From the NCBI RefSeq assembly GCF_037479095.1, contig NZ_JBBGZW010000001.1, forward strand, positions 2,170,001-2,234,000: a DNA stretch of 64,000 bases, in the 5' to 3' direction. The stretch comes from Pantoea nemavictus (lineage in GTDB: Bacteria > Pseudomonadota > Gammaproteobacteria > Enterobacterales > Enterobacteriaceae). Of this stretch, positions 16,985 to 27,152 are shown piece by piece (positions within the stretch are counted from its first letter, which is position 1; every line of letters starts with the position of its first letter). A program made the position numbers and the translations under genes. The notes under the pieces are model-generated. The model was given only the letters and a program-made list of their open reading frames with translations, was not told where the DNA came from and did not search any database.

Positions 16985-17896
16985 ATGCAAAAGTTTGATA
17001 CCAAGACCTTTCAGGGCCTGATCCTGACCTTGCAGGATTACTGGGCGCGTCAAGGCTGCACCATTGTCCAACCGTTGGACATGGAAGTGGGCGCCGGCAC
17101 CTCTCACCCGATGACTTGCCTGCGCGCCTTAGGCCCAGAGCCGATGGCGACCGCCTATGTGCAGCCATCTCGTCGTCCGACTGACGGACGTTACGGTGAA
17201 AACCCGAACCGTTTGCAGCACTATTACCAGTTCCAGGTGGTGATTAAGCCCAACCCGGACAATCTTCAGGAGCTGTACCTTGGGTCGCTGAAAGAGCTGG
17301 GTATGGATCCCACCATCCACGACATTCGCTTTGTCGAAGACAACTGGGAAAACCCTACGCTTGGCGCATGGGGACTCGGTTGGGAAGTGTGGCTAAACGG
17401 CATGGAAGTGACGCAGTTCACTTACTTCCAGCAGGTGGGCGGCCTTGAGTGTAAGCCGGTGACCGGCGAGATCACTTACGGCTTAGAGCGCCTGGCGATG
17501 TACATTCAGGGCGTAGACAGCGTTTACGATCTGGTGTGGAGCGACGGTCCGTTTGGTAAAACCACCTACGGCGAAGTGTTCCATCAGAACGAAGTGGAAC
17601 AGTCGACCTACAACTTCGAATACGCTGACGTCGACTTCCTTTTCACCTGCTTCGAGCAGTATGAGAAAGAAGCACAGCAGCTGCTGGCGCTGGAAAAACC
17701 GCTGCCGCTGCCGGCTTATGAGCGCATTTTGAAAGCGGCGCACAGCTTTAACCTGCTGGACGCACGCAAGGCGATTTCGGTTACCGAACGCCAGCGCTAT
17801 ATCCTGCGTATCCGCACCCTGACGAAAGCCGTGGCGGAAGCCTATTATGCGTCCCGTGAGGCGCTTGGCTTCCCGTTGTGCAATAAAAACAAGTAA
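16985..17896 (+). CDS. glyQ: Glycyl-tRNA synthetase alpha subunit
   Basis: 303 aa, identical in length to E. coli GlyQ and similar throughout, beginning [20 protein letters not shown]. It carries the class II catalytic core of the bacterial alpha2beta2 enzyme that charges tRNA-Gly, including [21 protein letters not shown] and [21 protein letters not shown]. glyS follows after 9 bp, so the subunits are co-translated. An essential housekeeping gene; nothing odd in it. Confidence 0.98.
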   Translation: MQKFDTKTFQGLILTLQDYWARQGCTIVQPLDMEVGAGTSHPMTCLRALGPEPMATAYVQPSRRPTDGRYGENPNRLQHYYQFQVVIKPNPDNLQELYLGSLKELGMDPTIHDIRFVEDNWENPTLGAWGLGWEVWLNGMEVTQFTYFQQVGGLECKPVTGEITYGLERLAMYIQGVDSVYDLVWSDGPFGKTTYGEVFHQNEVEQSTYNFEYADVDFLFTCFEQYEKEAQQLLALEKPLPLPAYERILKAAHSFNLLDARKAISVTERQRYILRIRTLTKAVAEAYYASREALGFPLCNKNK

Positions 17897-17905
17897 GAGG
17901 CAGCC

Positions 17906-19975
17906 ATGACCGATAAAACTTTCCTGGTGGAAATTGGCACCGAAGAGTTGCCTCCGAAAGCGCTGCGCAGCCTGGCAGAAGCCTTTGCTGCGCACTTCAC
18001 CGCTGAACTCGATAGCGCCGGTTTGACGCACGGCGAAGTCAGCTGGTTTGCTGCTCCGCGCCGTCTGGCGCTGAAAGTGGCTACCCTGGCAGCTGCGCAG
18101 CCGGATCGCGAAGTTGAAAAACGTGGCCCGGCGATTGCCGCTGCGTTTGATGCCGACGGCAATGCGACCAAAGCGGCCGAAGGCTGGGCGCGTGGCAACG
18201 GCATCACCGTTGCTCAGGCTGAACGTCTGAGCACCGATAAAGGCGAATGGCTGGTGCATCGCGCCGCGATCACCGGCGAAAGCGCGCAGGCGCTGCTGCC
18301 CGCGATGGTTGCGACTGCACTGAGCAAGCTGCCGATTCCTAAGCTGATGCGCTGGGGCGCAAGCGACGTGCAGTTTGTGCGTCCGGTGCACACCGTTACG
18401 CTGCTGCTGGGTGACGAGCTGATTCCCGCGAAGATTCTCGGTATTGAGTCCGATCGCGTGATTCGCGGTCATCGCTTTATGGGCGAGCCAGAGTTCACCA
18501 TCGACAACGCCGATCAGTATCCGCAGCTGTTGCTGGAGCGCGGCAAAGTGGTGGCGGATTACGCCGCGCGTAAAGCCAAAATCAAAGCGGATGCGGAAGC
18601 AGCGGCACAGAAGATTGGCGGCATCGCCGATCTGAGCGAAAGCCTGCTGGAAGAAGTGACCTCGCTGGTGGAATTCCCGGTGGTGCTGACGGCGAAATTC
18701 GAAGAGAAGTTCCTCGCGGTGCCAGCTGAAGCGCTGGTTTACACCATGAAAGGTGACCAGAAGTACTTCCCGGTGTACGACGCGGCGGGCAAGCTGCTGC
18801 CGAATTTCATCTTCGTCACCAACATCGAATCCAAAGATCCTCAGCAGATTATCTCCGGTAACGAGAAGGTCGTGCGCCCGCGCCTGGCAGATGCGGAGTT
18901 CTTCTTTAACTCTGACCGCAAAAAGCGTCTGGAAGATAATCTGCCGCGTCTGGAAACCGTACTGTTCCAGAAAGAGCTGGGTACGCTGCGTGACAAAACG
19001 GATCGTATTCAGGCGCTGGCCGGCTGGATTGCGGCGCAGATTGGCGCCGATGTGAATCACGCGACCCGCGCTGGCTTGCTGTCGAAATGTGACCTGATGA
19101 CCAACATGGTCTTCGAGTTCACCGACACGCAGGGCGTGATGGGCATGCACTACGCGCGCCACGATGGCGAAGCGGAAGATGTGGCCGTTGCGCTGAACGA
19201 GCAGTATCAGCCGCGCTTTGCCGGTGACGATCTGCCGTCTAACCCTGTGGCCTGTGCCGTGGCGATTGCCGACAAGATGGACACCCTCGCGGGCATCTTC
19301 GGTATCGGTCAGCATCCGAAAGGCGATAAAGACCCGTTCGCACTGCGTCGCGCGGCGCTGGGCGTGCTGCGCATCATCGTTGAGAAAAACCTGCCGCTCG
19401 ATCTGCAAACGCTGACCGAAGAAGCGGTGCGTTTGTACGGTAGCAAGCTGAGCAACGCTAAAGTGGTCGATGAAGTGATCGACTTTATGCTGGGCCGTTT
19501 CCGTACCTGGTATCAGGAAGAGGGCCACAGCGTTGACACCATTCAGGCGGTGTTGGCGCGTCGTCCAACTCGTCCGGCAGACTTCGATGCGCGCATGAAG
19601 GCGGTTTCGCACTTCCGTACGCTCGAAGCCGCAGCCACACTGGCCGCTGCTAACAAACGCGTGTCGAATATCCTGGCGAAATCGACCGAAACCCTGAATG
19701 ACAGCGTGCAGGCTTCCTTGCTGAAAGAGAACGAAGAGATCCAACTGGCGACCTTCGTGACCGCGCTGGGCGATAAGCTGCAGCCGTACTTTGCAGAAGG
19801 TCGTTATCAGGATGCGCTGGTGGAACTGGCGCAACTGCGTGAAGCGGTGGACAACTTCTTCGATAAGGTGATGGTTAACGCTGACGATCAGGCGGTGCGT
19901 ATTAACCGTCTGACGCTGCTGGCACAGCTGCGCCAGCTGTTCCTGCAGGTAGCGGACATTTCGCTGCTGCAGTAA
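17906..19975 (+). CDS. glyS: Glycyl-tRNA synthetase beta subunit
   Basis: 689 aa, the same size as E. coli GlyS. It begins [20 protein letters not shown], contains the HD-like central region ([30 protein letters not shown]) and ends with the tRNA-binding C-terminal domain. It supplies tRNA recognition to the GlyQ catalytic subunit. A good SD (AGAGG) precedes the ATG. A 783-codon open frame on the opposite strand over glyS/glyQ is a codon-usage shadow. Confidence 0.98.
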   Translation: MTDKTFLVEIGTEELPPKALRSLAEAFAAHFTAELDSAGLTHGEVSWFAAPRRLALKVATLAAAQPDREVEKRGPAIAAAFDADGNATKAAEGWARGNGITVAQAERLSTDKGEWLVHRAAITGESAQALLPAMVATALSKLPIPKLMRWGASDVQFVRPVHTVTLLLGDELIPAKILGIESDRVIRGHRFMGEPEFTIDNADQYPQLLLERGKVVADYAARKAKIKADAEAAAQKIGGIADLSESLLEEVTSLVEFPVVLTAKFEEKFLAVPAEALVYTMKGDQKYFPVYDAAGKLLPNFIFVTNIESKDPQQIISGNEKVVRPRLADAEFFFNSDRKKRLEDNLPRLETVLFQKELGTLRDKTDRIQALAGWIAAQIGADVNHATRAGLLSKCDLMTNMVFEFTDTQGVMGMHYARHDGEAEDVAVALNEQYQPRFAGDDLPSNPVACAVAIADKMDTLAGIFGIGQHPKGDKDPFALRRAALGVLRIIVEKNLPLDLQTLTEEAVRLYGSKLSNAKVVDEVIDFMLGRFRTWYQEEGHSVDTIQAVLARRPTRPADFDARMKAVSHFRTLEAAATLAAANKRVSNILAKSTETLNDSVQASLLKENEEIQLATFVTALGDKLQPYFAEGRYQDALVELAQLREAVDNFFDKVMVNADDQAVRINRLTLLAQLRQLFLQVADISLLQ

Positions 19976-19982
19976 TTGGCCC

Positions 19983-20014
19983 GGTCGCCATGAATGGCGA
20001 CCCTACGTTGTAGG
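19983..20014. repeat. REP-like palindrome after glyS
   Basis: GGTCGCCAT-GA-ATGGCGACC (perfect 9-bp arms, 19983-20002), then a second small stem CCTAC-GTT-GTAGG. The most regular member of the family in the window. Confidence 0.85.
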
Positions 20015-20056
20015 GTTTGCATTTATGCGCTGATTCGCAATATATGCCTATAAATC

Positions 20057-20089
20057 AAAGGGGAAGAGAAATCGTCCCCTTTTGTTTTA
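20057..20089. terminator. Terminator between glyS and the toxin gene
   Basis: Stem AAAGGGGA/TCCCCTTT with a 10-nt loop, followed by TGTTTT. It lies 82 bp after glyS and its T-run touches the stop codon of the convergent toxin gene, so it may serve both. Confidence 0.65.
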
Positions 20090-20395
20090 AAGCCATTGTT
20101 GATTTGTAATGTGGAATATTGCGTCCTGTGAATGATGCAAAATACGCAGAACTATCACCTTATTGGGCTCGGCTCGATAAAAAATCACGTGCTCACGATG
20201 TGGTAGTGCAAAAACTCGCTCTCCCAAATCGATACGTCTGCGACCTAATTCATGCTCAGAGAGTTGGTTGTAACGTAGATAAATTTTATGTGTATAAACC
20301 TCGGTTTTCTCAAGCCCAAAGTTGGCATATCCATATAACCAGATTGCTGCCAGATCTGTTTCAGCTTCCGGCATTACCCTTATCGTCCTTTTCAT
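20087..20395 (-). CDS. ParE/RelE-family toxin
   Basis: 102-aa basic protein with the ParE fold pattern: PEAETDLAAIWLYGYANFG near the N-terminus and LGERVFALPHREHVIFYRAEPNKVIVLRILHHSQDA at the C-terminus. ParE proteins poison DNA gyrase, whereas RelE relatives cleave mRNA; the missing RelE catalytic basic cluster and the RHH partner favour ParE, without proof. The ATG at 20395 overlaps the antitoxin gene by 35 bp; an internal ATG at 20374 is possible. The pair is more AT-rich than glyS and selB around it, which suggests acquisition. Confidence 0.82.
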   Translation of the reverse strand: MKRTIRVMPEAETDLAAIWLYGYANFGLEKTEVYTHKIYLRYNQLSEHELGRRRIDLGERVFALPHREHVIFYRAEPNKVIVLRILHHSQDAIFHITNQQWL

Positions 20396-20648
20396 CTATG
20401 CCCACCCTGGCTCTCATTTTTTTAAGGAAAGCATCGATATCCAAGTCGATAGGATCACCACTATCTAAGCCTTCCTGTATCAGCTTCTTTAACTTTTCAT
20501 GTTTGCTTGACGCCTGCTTCTCTCGTAGCAAGCGCAGCGAGTCGCGCACCACTTCGCTTTGCGTACGGTAGTCGCCGGACTCAACCAGAGATTCAACAAA
20601 CTCGCGCAGTTCATCGCCTAAATCGATCGTCATGGTACGTGCCATCAT
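20361..20648 (-). CDS. ParD-like ribbon-helix-helix antitoxin
   Basis: 95 aa. Residues 1-45 form a ribbon-helix-helix DNA-binding domain (TMTIDLGDELREFVESLVESGDYRTQSEVVRDSLRLL), and the acidic, probably disordered C-terminus would wrap the toxin. The order antitoxin then toxin with overlapping ends is standard for type II modules. Two ATGs stand in tandem (20648, 20645). A 9-bp inverted repeat directly upstream is the likely autoregulatory operator. Confidence 0.85.
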   Translation of the reverse strand: MMARTMTIDLGDELREFVESLVESGDYRTQSEVVRDSLRLLREKQASSKHEKLKKLIQEGLDSGDPIDLDIDAFLKKMRARVGIDEKDDKGNAGS

Positions 20649-20656
20649 CGTTATCC

Positions 20657-20679
20657 AATGTAAGAGTATTTCTTACATT
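20657..20679. promoter_or_regulatory. Candidate autoregulatory operator of the toxin-antitoxin pair
   Basis: AATGTAAGA and TCTTACATT, perfect 9-bp arms around GTATT, 9 bp upstream of the antitoxin ATG and within its promoter region. Ribbon-helix-helix antitoxins bind such inverted repeats. Confidence 0.65.
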
Positions 20680-20756
20680 TTGGCACTTTTTTGCACAACT
20701 GGGAATGCGCGTTGCAGCGCAGTTACAGCGAGAACTGCGAGGCAACGCGAGAGATT

Positions 20757-22610
20757 TTAAGCAGAAGAGGCGGGGAACAGGCGCGCGTCGCGCAGCAGAT
20801 GATCGTTGCCACGACGCCGGGTGAAGCCGCTGCGGTCAAAGAATTCGAGAATTTGTACCGCCACTTTACGCCCGGTACCGAGCTGGTTGCGGAAATCGGC
20901 GGCGCTGGTGCTGCCACCTTGCGTGGCACGCTGACGAATCAGATCGGCAAAGATCTGGATCTGGTCGCTGCGATAGTAGCGATCGCGCACGATCGCCGTA
21001 ATGTGCCCGAGGCGGGCAGCGGTCAGCAGCAGCGAGCGGATTGCCTGCTCATCGTGCTGTAACGTCAGCGCGATATCGCGCACCCACAACGGCTGGTCGC
21101 TAAACAGCGGGCCAACCTGCTGCCACAGTGTTGCTTCCTGCGGGTTAAAGCGCGGTTCGAAATCGGGCAGATGCAGCCAACCCTGGCGCTGTTGCAGGTC
21201 TCCTTGTGTCAGCAGCTGATCAATCAGCGCTAGCACCCATTCAGCAGGCTGGTGCGGCAGTGCCACGCGGCGCAGGCGATCGTGCCCGATGCCCGGCACT
21301 TCAGGATGCTGCTGATGAAAATGCGCCAGCGACGCCAGCAGCGTCTGCTGCCACGCTGCGGCCTGTTCGGCACTCATGAGCGCGTTGCCGAGCTGCACTG
21401 GTGCAATCTTTGCGATTAATGCGTTCAGTGCGGGAGCGGTGAGCTGGCGTGCCCAGCCTAGCTCAGCCGATTCGGTCGGTTGATACGCCAGATGCGCGCG
21501 CAGGCTGGTGCCATCATCTTCCGTTGCGGCCAGTTGTTGCAGCCAGGCAAGGTAATCCGCCTGACGTTTGCCGCGCTTTTTGCTGTTAAGCAGCACCACG
21601 CGCGCGCCGCCCAGGGTTTGCTGGGCGTTGCTGTCGCGGATAATCAGCCGATCGTTCTCCGCCAGCCACAGCGGCTCATTCAGCACCACTTCCGCTATGT
21701 CATCGGCCAGCAGCGTGACGCGTCCGGTGACATGGCTGGCGGCGTGATGGAGATGAATCGGCTGCGAGGTGTTTTTCAATGGCTGTAGCAAGCGCAGCGC
21801 CACGGTTAATCGCGTGGAGCCTGGCGGTGGTTGTTGCGCCAGCAGCCAGTCACCGCGCGCAATCTGCGCTTTCTCGACGTCACCGACGATATTCAACGCG
21901 ATGCGTTCACCGGCCTGCGCCCGCGTCACCGATTGGTTCTGCGCATGCAGCGCGCGCACGCGCAGCGGCAGATTCAGGCTGCTAAGCCACAGCGTGTCAC
22001 CGACGTTGACTTCCCCCGACAGCGCGGTGCCGGTCACCACTAAACCGGTGCCTTTTAATGTGAAGGCGCGATCGATAGCGAGGCGAAAACGGTAGCGGTC
22101 GTCGAACACAGGTTCAGCCAGCGTGCTGAGATGCTGGCGCAACGCGTCGATGCCCTGTTGCGTGTGGCTGCTGGTGACAAACTGCGGCACCGCGAGCCAG
22201 CCAAGCTGTTGCGTGAGCTGCGCCACCTGCTGCTGCACTTCGGCGATGCGCGCCTGATCCGCGCGATCCGCTTTGGTCAGCGCCACGCTCAGCGGCGGCT
22301 GTCCAGCCAGGCTGAGCAGTTGCAGGTGTTCACGGGTTTGCGGCATCACGCCATCGTCGCAGGCCACCACTAATAGCGCGTGATGAATGCCGCCGATGCC
22401 CGCCAGCATATTGGCGAGGAATTTTTCATGGCCCGGCACATCAATAAAGCCGAGCACGCGCCCATCCGGCTGCGGCCAATAGGCGTAGCCGAGATCGATG
22501 GTCATACCACGCCGTTTCTCTTCTGGCAGACGATCGGCATCGACGCCGGTTAGCGCCTGCAAGAGCGCGGTTTTGCCGTGATCGACATGTCCAGCGGTGG
22601 CAATAATCAT
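20757..22610 (-). CDS. selB: Selenocysteine-specific elongation factor
   Basis: 617-aa GTPase that carries Sec-tRNA(Sec) to ribosomes stalled at UGA next to a SECIS hairpin. The EF-Tu-like part shows G1 GHVDHGKT (residues 7-14), G2 [11 protein letters not shown]3 DVPGHEKF and G4 TKAD. The C-terminal half carries the winged-helix repeats that bind the SECIS RNA, ending [23 protein letters not shown]. coli SelB is 614 aa. Its ATG overlaps the selA stop (4 bp). The start [13 protein letters not shown] is fixed by the GTP-binding motif. Confidence 0.97.
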   Translation of the reverse strand: MIIATAGHVDHGKTALLQALTGVDADRLPEEKRRGMTIDLGYAYWPQPDGRVLGFIDVPGHEKFLANMLAGIGGIHHALLVVACDDGVMPQTREHLQLLSLAGQPPLSVALTKADRADQARIAEVQQQVAQLTQQLGWLAVPQFVTSSHTQQGIDALRQHLSTLAEPVFDDRYRFRLAIDRAFTLKGTGLVVTGTALSGEVNVGDTLWLSSLNLPLRVRALHAQNQSVTRAQAGERIALNIVGDVEKAQIARGDWLLAQQPPPGSTRLTVALRLLQPLKNTSQPIHLHHAASHVTGRVTLLADDIAEVVLNEPLWLAENDRLIIRDSNAQQTLGGARVVLLNSKKRGKRQADYLAWLQQLAATEDDGTSLRAHLAYQPTESAELGWARQLTAPALNALIAKIAPVQLGNALMSAEQAAAWQQTLLASLAHFHQQHPEVPGIGHDRLRRVALPHQPAEWVLALIDQLLTQGDLQQRQGWLHLPDFEPRFNPQEATLWQQVGPLFSDQPLWVRDIALTLQHDEQAIRSLLLTAARLGHITAIVRDRYYRSDQIQIFADLIRQRATQGGSTSAADFRNQLGTGRKVAVQILEFFDRSGFTRRRGNDHLLRDARLFPASSA

Positions 22611-23986
22611 GGTACTAAGGCCTGAATCAGGGCGGCTTCATCATCGAGGCAACGCAAATCGAGCCACAGTTTGCCTTCCTGAATACGACCAATCACCGGA
22701 CGCGGCAGGCTGCGCCAGCGTTGTGACAAATGGGTGAGTTGGCTGCCGCGTCCCTCGCGTGGCGTAAAGGTGATGGCGAAGCTGGGGAGGCGCTCAACCG
22801 GCAGCGATCCGCTACCGATTTGTGATGAACAGGGCGCTATTGCCAGTGAAAACTGCTGGTTATAAGCGTGTTCCAGTGCTGGCATCAGGCGCTCGGCCTG
22901 CTGCAGAATATCGTGCGCAGAACGCGTCAGCAGACGCAGCGTGGGTAACGCTTCACGCAAGGTTTCCGGCTGGCGATAGAGCTGTAATGTGGCTTCCAGC
23001 GCGGCGAGCGTCATTTTGTCGACGCGCAGCGCACGTTTCAGCGGATGCGACTGTAGCTGGTCAATCAGCGCCTGTTTGCCGACGATAATCCCGGCCTGTG
23101 GACCACCCAGCAGCTTATCGCCGGAAAAACTCACCAAACTTACACCGGCAGCAATCAGTTGCTGCGGCATTGGCTCTGCGGGCAGGCCAAATTCGGTCAT
23201 ATCTATGAGCGAACCGCTGCCAAGATCGGTGATCACCGGCAATTGATACGCATCTCCCAGTTCAGCCAACTGCGCTTCAGTTACCGCATGAGTAAAGCCC
23301 TGAATTAGATAGTTGCTAGTATGCACCTTCATCAACAGGCCGCTATTTTCGCCGATCGCGGCGCGATAATCCTTCAGATGAGTGCGATTGGTGGTGCCCA
23401 CCTCGACTAATTTGCAGCCTGCCTGGCGCATCACGTCAGGAATACGGAAGGCGCCGCCAATCTCAACGAGTTCGCCGCGCGAGACAATCACTTCACGGCC
23501 CGGCGCTAAGGCCGCCAGCATCAATAAAACCGCCGCCGCGTTGTTATTGACGATGCATGCCGCTTCCGCGCCGGTTAACTCGCACAGTAACGCGCTGACC
23601 GCACGATCGCGATGGCCGCGAGCGGCGTCATCCAGCGCATATTCCAGCGTCACCGGCTGGCGCAAGCAGTTAACCACCGCGTCGATGGCGCGATCGCTGA
23701 GTTGCGCCCGGCCGAGATTGGTGTGCAGCACGGTGCCGGTGAGATTGAACACCGGACGCAGCGCACTTTGCTGCTGGTGCTGAGAGCGCCGCAATGCTTC
23801 GTCCGGCCAGCTGGCGTGCCAGGCGGGTAACGTTTGCTGCTGCTGAATGTGTTCACGCGCTTCCTGCTGCATAGCACGCAGTTGACGGGTGGCAAAGGCA
23901 GTACCGAGATCGGCAACCAGCGGCTGCAATGCGGGATCACGCAGCAGGCTATCAATAGCAGGTAATTGACTATAAAGGTTTTTCAT
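22607..23986 (-). CDS. selA: L-seryl-tRNA(Sec) selenium transferase
   Basis: 459-aa PLP enzyme that converts Ser-tRNA(Sec) to Sec-tRNA(Sec) using selenophosphate. PLP-binding Lys lies in [14 protein letters not shown] (about residue 291), with [19 protein letters not shown] [15 protein letters not shown] and [11 protein letters not shown]. The first 60 residues, which bind the tRNA, diverge from E. coli SelA while the catalytic part is highly similar. I use the ATG at 23986; a TTG one codon upstream is possible. The order yibF-selA-selB matches E. coli. Confidence 0.96.
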   Translation of the reverse strand: MKNLYSQLPAIDSLLRDPALQPLVADLGTAFATRQLRAMQQEAREHIQQQQTLPAWHASWPDEALRRSQHQQQSALRPVFNLTGTVLHTNLGRAQLSDRAIDAVVNCLRQPVTLEYALDDAARGHRDRAVSALLCELTGAEAACIVNNNAAAVLLMLAALAPGREVIVSRGELVEIGGAFRIPDVMRQAGCKLVEVGTTNRTHLKDYRAAIGENSGLLMKVHTSNYLIQGFTHAVTEAQLAELGDAYQLPVITDLGSGSLIDMTEFGLPAEPMPQQLIAAGVSLVSFSGDKLLGGPQAGIIVGKQALIDQLQSHPLKRALRVDKMTLAALEATLQLYRQPETLREALPTLRLLTRSAHDILQQAERLMPALEHAYNQQFSLAIAPCSSQIGSGSLPVERLPSFAITFTPREGRGSQLTHLSQRWRSLPRPVIGRIQEGKLWLDLRCLDDEAALIQALVP

Positions 23987-23994
23987 CAAGTGAC

Positions 23995-24606
23995 TTAGCG
24001 AGTGGGCGGAACGGTGCGGGCAAAACTCTCCCGTTCAAACAGGGTTTGCGCCAGCTTCACCAGCGCCGGGCGATTCACGCACCAGTTTGGCAGCACGCGG
24101 CGGAAGTTGAGGTAGCCAATCATGCAGCCGGTGGCGATATCCGCCAGATTTAACGTACCGCTATTAAGCAGTTCGCCCTGTGCGGCGGCGGTTTCCAGCG
24201 CATCAAGGCCGCGCTGGATTTTGTCACGATTGCGTAGCAGTACCTCTTCCGATTGCTGATCGCCAGGACGCATTTGCTCGCGCACGATCATCACCGCTGC
24301 GTCATTGATGCCGTCGGCCAATTTTTCCAGCTGACGGATTTGTAAGGCGCGCAAGGCATCAGTGGGCAGTAACGCTGGCGCATCGCCACGCAGTTCAATC
24401 ACCTGCGCAATGATGGAGGAGTCGAACCAGGTGAGCTGATTGTCATCAATCAACGCCGGGACTTTACCCAGCGGATTGTATTGCGGCACGTGACTGTCAT
24501 CGGTCCACGGTGACTGGTTGATGAATTCGAAGACCAGGCCTTTTTCCAGCAAAATCACTGAAATTTTGCGCACAAAAGGGCTGGTGTAGCTGCCAATCAG
24601 TTTCAT
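23995..24606 (-). CDS. yibF: Glutathione S-transferase family protein YibF
   Basis: 203 aa, close to E. coli YibF (202 aa), including [23 protein letters not shown] and [17 protein letters not shown]. The N-terminal thioredoxin-like domain (1-80) has the glutathione-binding NPLGKVPAL turn and DSSIIAQ; the C-terminal helical domain follows. No substrate is known. It lies directly upstream of selA, as in E. coli, with 8 bp between stop and start, so the three genes probably share a message. Confidence 0.93.
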   Translation of the reverse strand: MKLIGSYTSPFVRKISVILLEKGLVFEFINQSPWTDDSHVPQYNPLGKVPALIDDNQLTWFDSSIIAQVIELRGDAPALLPTDALRALQIRQLEKLADGINDAAVMIVREQMRPGDQQSEEVLLRNRDKIQRGLDALETAAAQGELLNSGTLNLADIATGCMIGYLNFRRVLPNWCVNRPALVKLAQTLFERESFARTVPPTR

Positions 24607-24639
24607 CGTTCGCCTCCGTGTTGAATGAATTCATGAGAA

Positions 24640-24663
24640 GGCCGCCATGAATGACGACCCTAC
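24640..24663. repeat. REP-like palindrome between yibF and fdhE
   Basis: GGCCGCCATGAATGACGACCCTAC, the same family as the copies at 15231 and 19983 with one arm mismatch. It occupies most of the 68-bp gap. Confidence 0.75.
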
Positions 24664-24674
24664 AAACGGAACGT

Positions 24675-25601
24675 TTAATCGCCGGGAAACATAAACGGAT
24701 TCAAACTGCTGCGTGCGAATCCTTCCTGCTCCATGCGGGCATCCAGCACCAGCGACGCCAAATCATCAGCGACCGGCTCCACGGCGGGATCCTTCTCCTG
24801 ATACAGCATCTTCAGGTAGGTGCCGCAGTCGCCGCAGCTTTCTGCTTTCACCGCCGCTTTTTCACTGTCCAGCGACCAGTAATGCAGATCGCCTGTTTGT
24901 TCGCAGTTGGAGCACTTGCTGCGCACCACATACCATTCGCTTTCACACAGATTGCAGTGCAAGTAGCGCAAGCCCTGCTGGCCAACGCTCATGTGCACCA
25001 CGCTGGTGACCGGTACGCTGGCGCACACCGGGCAGAACTGGCGATGCTCGCCATACTCCGCACGCGCTTTGCCGGGAATCAACGCCGCCATCTGCGCCCA
25101 GTAAATCGATAATGCCGCCCAGATAAACGGCGATTTGTCGCTGCTGACCTGCGCAAAATCGCCCTCCAGCAGCGCGTGCGCCAGACTTTCCAGTTCGCTG
25201 GTGGAGGCTTTCTCCAGATTCTCAAGCACCGCCAGCGCCTGGCCGCTCATTTCGGGCTTTAGCTCGGCAATCAGTGAATGCAGCAGACGTTGCCAGTGCG
25301 CATCGCGCGGATAGGTGTGAATATCGAGTGGCGGTTTGCCCTGTTCGGCGCTCTGCACCAGCCGCTGCTGCAGATCAAGCTGCAGCGGATGGTCATACAG
25401 CACGATCTCCTGCGCTTCGGCGATCACCGCGGCAAAGCGCAGGTAATCACCCAGCGGATTCTTCGCGGCCAAATCGCGCAAACGCGCCGCTCGGCGGCTA
25501 TACAGATTTTTCAGCCGGGGGAAAAGTAACGGCGGAACCTGCTCCGCCGTGTGCTTTTCGCCTTTCTCCAGCTGGTCCTGCGGGATGATGCGAATACTCA
25601 T
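24675..25601 (-). CDS. fdhE: Formate dehydrogenase accessory protein FdhE
   Basis: 308-aa cytosolic rubredoxin-like protein needed to mature formate dehydrogenases (E. coli FdhE, 309 aa). Four paired Cys motifs carry iron: FCPVC, CNLC, CSNC and CGDC, all in the C-terminal half. It begins [13 protein letters not shown]; the ATG at 25601 overlaps the fdoI stop by one base (TGATG), which settles the start. Last gene of the fdoGHI-fdhE operon, as in E. coli. Confidence 0.96.
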   Translation of the reverse strand: MSIRIIPQDQLEKGEKHTAEQVPPLLFPRLKNLYSRRAARLRDLAAKNPLGDYLRFAAVIAEAQEIVLYDHPLQLDLQQRLVQSAEQGKPPLDIHTYPRDAHWQRLLHSLIAELKPEMSGQALAVLENLEKASTSELESLAHALLEGDFAQVSSDKSPFIWAALSIYWAQMAALIPGKARAEYGEHRQFCPVCASVPVTSVVHMSVGQQGLRYLHCNLCESEWYVVRSKCSNCEQTGDLHYWSLDSEKAAVKAESCGDCGTYLKMLYQEKDPAVEPVADDLASLVLDARMEQEGFARSSLNPFMFPGD

Positions 25602-26242
25602 CAGGGACGTTTTTCCTGTTGTGTTTGGCGTTGGCGCTGCTCGCGATACCAGCGTGGATGATGTTTCTTCGCCCACGCGGCCGGAACCCAGCCCTCAACC
25701 ATGGCGGTAATGGTGCCTTTCACCCACAACGCAGCGTAGATGTGCACCATAATCACCATGATCAGCGCCACAGCTGAGACCGAATGCACCACTAGCGCGA
25801 TGCGAATCAGCGGAATGGTAAAGGCCCCGGCAAAGTACGGGCGCCAGATAACAATTCCGCTCACCAGCAGCAAGACTAAGCTGATGATAGCAGCCCAGAA
25901 CACACACTTCTGCCCGAAGTTGTATTTGCCGGTATCGCCGACCTCTTCGTTTTGTACGATTTTGTGAATGTTTTTCGCCCACACCAAGTCTTCACGATTA
26001 ATCAGATTATGTTTCCAATAACGTAAGAACATGATGATAAAGGCGGCAAACATCACCACACCGACAAACGGATGCAGGATGCGCGCCAGCTGCGGCGTGC
26101 CAAGGATGTGCATCAGCCAGTTAAACGAAGGGAAGAAGAAACCCAGTCCGCTTAACGAGGCCAGGACAAAACAGAACGCCACAATCCAGTGATTGATGCG
26201 TTCCGGTGCGCTGTAGCGCACCAGACGATCGCGTTTTTTCAT
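25601..26242 (-). CDS. fdoI: Formate dehydrogenase-O, cytochrome b556 subunit
   Basis: 213-aa inner-membrane subunit with four transmembrane helices. It anchors the periplasmic FdoGH and passes electrons through two haems to the quinone pool. Candidate haem-ligand His occur in [11 protein letters not shown] (helix 1), ARILHPFVG (helix 2) and [21 protein letters not shown] (helix 4). Start and stop overlap both neighbours by one base. Similar throughout to E. coli FdoI (211 aa). Confidence 0.96.
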   Translation of the reverse strand: MKKRDRLVRYSAPERINHWIVAFCFVLASLSGLGFFFPSFNWLMHILGTPQLARILHPFVGVVMFAAFIIMFLRYWKHNLINREDLVWAKNIHKIVQNEEVGDTGKYNFGQKCVFWAAIISLVLLLVSGIVIWRPYFAGAFTIPLIRIALVVHSVSAVALIMVIMVHIYAALWVKGTITAMVEGWVPAAWAKKHHPRWYREQRQRQTQQEKRP

Positions 26243-27141
26243 TATTCGCGCTCCTCTTTTTCGTGCAGGTTCTCGTCTTCATCCTCTTCCACGCGGTTTG
26301 GACCTACGCCGACGTAGTGGAACACCGAGGCAGCGAAAGTGGCGGCGAAGCCGATGGCCGCCAGCGGTTTCCAGATACCTTTCCAGAAAGTCACCGCTGG
26401 GCTGATACTCGGGTTCTCCGGCAAACCGTGATAGAGCTGCGGTTTATCGGCATGGTGCAGCACGTACATCACGTGCGTGCCGCCCACGCCTGCTGGATCG
26501 TACAAGCCCGCATTGGCATAACCGCGCGTATTAAGCTCGGCTACGCGTTCTCCCGCCAGCGCCTGCATATCGCTTTTACTGCCGAAGTGAATCGCACCGG
26601 TCGGGCAGGTTTTCACGCATGCCGGTTCCTGGCCCACATTGACGCGATCAACGCACAGCGTGCATTTATACACGCGGTTGTCGTCTTTATTCATACGTGG
26701 CACGTCGAATGGACAGCCAGCAATGCAGTAGCCGCAGCCAATGCACTGTTCCGACTGAAAATCGACGATGCCGTTGGCGTACTGAATGATCGCACCTTCA
26801 GATGGACAGGCTTTCAGGCAGCCGGGATCGGCGCAGTGCATGCAGCCATCCTTGCGGATCAGCCACTCTAACTTGCCGTTCTCCTCCACTTCTGAGAAGC
26901 GCATCACCGTCCAGGATTTGGCGGTTAAATCGGCGGGGTTGTCGTACACCCCAACGTTATGTCCCACCTCATCGCGGATGTCATTCCACTCCGAACACGC
27001 CACCTGACAGGCCTTGCAGCCGATGCAGGTGGTCACGTCGATCAGTTTCGCCACTTCCTGCTGATGGTTACGCGCCTGCGGGGCAGGCGTGAGTCCATTG
27101 GTCGCGGAGCGGCGGATAATGTCTTGAGATTGATAAGCCAT
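26242..27141 (-). CDS. fdoH: Formate dehydrogenase-O, iron-sulfur subunit
   Basis: 299-aa electron-transfer subunit with four [4Fe-4S] cluster motifs: [35 protein letters not shown] and [21 protein letters not shown] single C-terminal membrane helix ([20 protein letters not shown]) anchors it to FdoI. It is exported with FdoG through Tat and takes electrons from the catalytic subunit. Encoded between fdoG (11-bp gap) and fdoI. Confidence 0.97.
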   Translation of the reverse strand: MAYQSQDIIRRSATNGLTPAPQARNHQQEVAKLIDVTTCIGCKACQVACSEWNDIRDEVGHNVGVYDNPADLTAKSWTVMRFSEVEENGKLEWLIRKDGCMHCADPGCLKACPSEGAIIQYANGIVDFQSEQCIGCGYCIAGCPFDVPRMNKDDNRVYKCTLCVDRVNVGQEPACVKTCPTGAIHFGSKSDMQALAGERVAELNTRGYANAGLYDPAGVGGTHVMYVLHHADKPQLYHGLPENPSISPAVTFWKGIWKPLAAIGFAATFAASVFHYVGVGPNRVEEDEDENLHEKEERE

Positions 27142-27152
27142 ATTCGTTCTCC

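Noticed and set aside
17483..19834. 783-codon open frame on the minus strand over glyQ and glyS
   Set aside because: The opposite strand encodes two well-conserved synthetase subunits. The antisense frame is His/Arg/Gln-rich with no domain or SD and results from codon bias.
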